Source: CAYPTI01 sp964413525 [NCBI: uncultured bacterium]
GTDB lineage: Bacteria > T1Sed10-126
Direction of reading: 5' to 3'
Length of the DNA stretch: 6,299 bases
Assembly: GCA_964413525.1 (NCBI GenBank)
Contig: CAYPTI010000038.1
Location: 9,011-15,309, forward strand
In this document: positions 5,028 to 6,299 of the stretch, in pieces
How the letters are laid out: each line of letters opens with the position of its first letter
Numbering within the stretch: the stretch's first letter is position 1
Made by a program: the position numbers and the translations under genes
Notes under the pieces: model-generated
Databases searched by the model: none
Seen by the model: the letters and a program-made list of their open reading frames with translations, nothing else
Told to the model about the DNA's origin: nothing

Positions 5028-6206
5028 GTGAGGTGGCTGCTGGGACTGGGGAACACGCTGTACGTCTGGTTCCTCCCGTCCCTCGCCCTCTCGATGGGAC
5101 TGACCTCGGTGTCCTGGACGGCGGTCCGGTCCCACCCGGAAGGAATCCTGATTGTTACCCCCCTGTTCTTCGGACTTCTGTATTGTTTGTTCTCCCTGAT
5201 TCGTCTTCCCGCCGGCCCGGTTTCCCTGTTCTGGTCCCGGCGATTGACAGGAGAATTCATGATCGCGGGGAGCCTCGGGGGAGTCGTTCTGGTGGGGCTG
5301 CTGGGATCGGGAGGGCTCGGGACCCTTCCCGCCTACCTCGTCCGGGACGGCCTGCTGGGGGGTTCCCTGACCGTCCGGCAGGTGAACGTGCTGCTGTTGA
5401 TCGGGATGGTGGTTGGGTATCTCACCCACGACCTGTACCACCGCCTGGGTCAGTTGTCCGGGAGGCCAAGCGGTCCCGTCGAGGACCCCTCGGGGACGGT
5501 CGTAAGTCCACGCCGATTCCTGAACATGGTCCTGGTGCTCGGGGCCGGGTTTCTGTTCGCGTTGCTTTACTTCACTCATGTCGGGTTCCAGGACTTCGTC
5601 CACGAGGCCACCGGCAAACTGCTCCGGGCCGACATCGACTTGTTTCGGGACTATTTGCTTTCCTTCGGGGTCTGGGCACCGGTGGTGTCGGCGTTCCTGA
5701 TGGTGTTCGTCCTGGTGGTGGCCCCTCCGCTTCCGGCCTTCGTGGTGACCTTCACCAACGGGTTGCTGTTCGGTGCCTTCTGGGGCACCCTGCTCTCCTG
5801 GTCGAGCGCCATGGTGGGGGCGGCGCTGAGCTTCTATATTGCTCGAGCCTTCGGTCGTCCCGCGGTGGAGAACCTGTTTCCGGAGGAAGCGCTCGAGTGG
5901 ACGGATCGGTTCTTCCACCGCTACGGGATCCATTCCGTCCTGCTGGCCCGGCTGGTTCCCGTCGTTTCCTTCGCCCTGGTCAGTTACGCCGCCGGCCTGA
6001 CTGCGATGCGGTTCCTGGGCTACTTTGTCGCCACCGGGATCGGCCAGCTTCCCGCGACCATCGTCTACTCCTGGCTGGGAGAACACGCCACCGGCTCCGT
6101 CATGTACGTCTTCTGGGCCTTCGTGGCGGTTGCCGTGCTGGCCGTGTTCGGAGCCGCCGTCCGAACCTGGTTGAAACGAAACCAGTCCCGACCCCAGAAC
6201 GTATAG
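5028..6206 (+). CDS. TVP38/TMEM64 (VTT/SNARE-associated) membrane protein with extra N-terminal membrane domain
   Basis: 392 residues, very hydrophobic. The C-terminal half (about 205-380) is a VTT domain, related to DedA and TMEM41B. It has NGLLFGAFWGTLLSW (244-258), a glycine-rich helix leading into FYIARAFGR (269-277), ARLVPVVSF (307-315) with the family's Arg308 and Pro311, AAGLTAMRF (321-329) and GIGQLPATIVYSWLG (337-351). VTT proteins are implicated in moving or scrambling lipids across membranes. The N-terminal half (1-160) adds about four hydrophobic segments (near 5-25, 38-58, 77-97, 118-133) and then a polar linker (141-162); I do not recognise it. Bacterial TVP38 proteins are usually near 200-250 residues, so this looks like a fusion or long extension. 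About 11 membrane segments are predicted by eye. The GTG start lies 10 bases after the lipoprotein stop with only a weak GGG-rich ribosome site, so it is probably translated from the same transcript. An ATG at 5094 would remove the first helix and is less likely. Confidence 0.88.
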   Translation: MRWLLGLGNTLYVWFLPSLALSMGLTSVSWTAVRSHPEGILIVTPLFFGLLYCLFSLIRLPAGPVSLFWSRRLTGEFMIAGSLGGVVLVGLLGSGGLGTLPAYLVRDGLLGGSLTVRQVNVLLLIGMVVGYLTHDLYHRLGQLSGRPSGPVEDPSGTVVSPRRFLNMVLVLGAGFLFALLYFTHVGFQDFVHEATGKLLRADIDLFRDYLLSFGVWAPVVSAFLMVFVLVVAPPLPAFVVTFTNGLLFGAFWGTLLSWSSAMVGAALSFYIARAFGRPAVENLFPEEALEWTDRFFHRYGIHSVLLARLVPVVSFALVSYAAGLTAMRFLGYFVATGIGQLPATIVYSWLGEHATGSVMYVFWAFVAVAVLAVFGAAVRTWLKRNQSRPQNV

Positions 6207-6299
6207 TCCCCCGGGCAACCTCAGTCGGTCGGTTGGTCTGAAATTCCCCGGATCGACCAGTCCTCGCCATGGATGAAGTTCGGTCGTAATTTTATTGAG
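6207..6299. other. Downstream region without a recognised gene
   Basis: A weak, wobble-rich inverted repeat (6227-6234 with 6251-6258) lies after the TVP38 stop. No T run follows, so it is a poor terminator. The last bases become AT-rich (6287-6296), possibly the promoter region of a neighbour outside the window. An ATG at 6269 leads to a stop within seven codons. Confidence 0.5.

Noticed and set aside
4298-5260. Minus-strand open frame of 320 codons antisense to the lipoprotein gene
   Set aside because: No recognisable domain and biased antisense composition; it spans the junction of two supported plus-strand genes.
5033-6241. Plus-strand open frame of 402 codons overlapping the TVP38 gene
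   Set aside because: The translation is Arg/Gly/Pro-rich and lacks family motifs. It is an out-of-frame shadow in GC-rich DNA.
6227-6258. Intrinsic terminator after the TVP38 gene
   Set aside because: The stem needs two wobble pairs, the loop is 16 bases and no T run follows.
4917-6299. Very long minus-strand open frame antisense to the TVP38 gene, continuing open to the window edge
   Set aside because: Its product is extremely rich in Gln, His, Glu, Arg, Pro and Gly with no fold or motif, which is the expected antisense image of a GC-rich membrane protein gene. The plus strand has clear VTT motifs.
1-6299. CRISPR array, tRNA or rRNA gene, insertion sequence or attachment site
   Set aside because: No regularly spaced long repeats, cloverleaf-like sequence, transposase motifs or terminal inverted repeats were found on either strand.

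Overview
This GC-rich bacterial window carries five protein genes in two divergent blocks. The lineage cannot be named from the sequence. A class A penicillin-binding protein and a lipobox-type lipoprotein point to a peptidoglycan-containing bacterium. GTG starts are common: three of the four genes whose 5' end lies in the window appear to use one.

Left block, plus strand (1-1829): the C-terminal half of pyruvate, phosphate dikinase (ppdK) enters from the left edge with all the catalytic residues expected in this half. It has an extra charged, coiled-coil-like insert of about 40 residues in the barrel domain. Its TGA stop overlaps the start of a small DCC-family (DUF393) thiol-disulfide oxidoreductase-like gene. 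That gene has no in-frame ATG, GTG or TTG before its CxxC motif and probably starts at a CTG inside a CTGA overlap.

Middle, minus strand (1862-3964): a complete class A (PBP1A-like) penicillin-binding protein with intact glycosyltransferase and transpeptidase motifs. It converges on the left block over 32 bp that contain most of a bidirectional hairpin. Its start, Shine-Dalgarno and a plausible promoter lie in the divergent spacer to its right.

Spacer (3965-4360): about 400 bp without a credible gene. It holds the PBP promoter, a cluster of inverted repeats, a 10-bp motif present two to three times at about 70-bp steps, and a very strong ribosome binding site for the next gene.

Right block, plus strand (4361-6206): a two-gene operon made of an exported lipoprotein that resembles the YdjY domain (CxxCxxxC cluster) and a multi-spanning membrane protein. 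The membrane protein's C-terminal half is a TVP38/TMEM64 (VTT/SNARE-associated) domain; its N-terminal half is an extra hydrophobic module that I do not recognise. The pairing recalls E. coli ydjX-ydjY-ydjZ, where YdjY lies between two TVP38/TMEM64 proteins. This is the most interesting system in the window: a candidate membrane module joining a surface cysteine-cluster protein to a possible lipid scramblase or transporter. The last 93 bp hold no recognisable gene.
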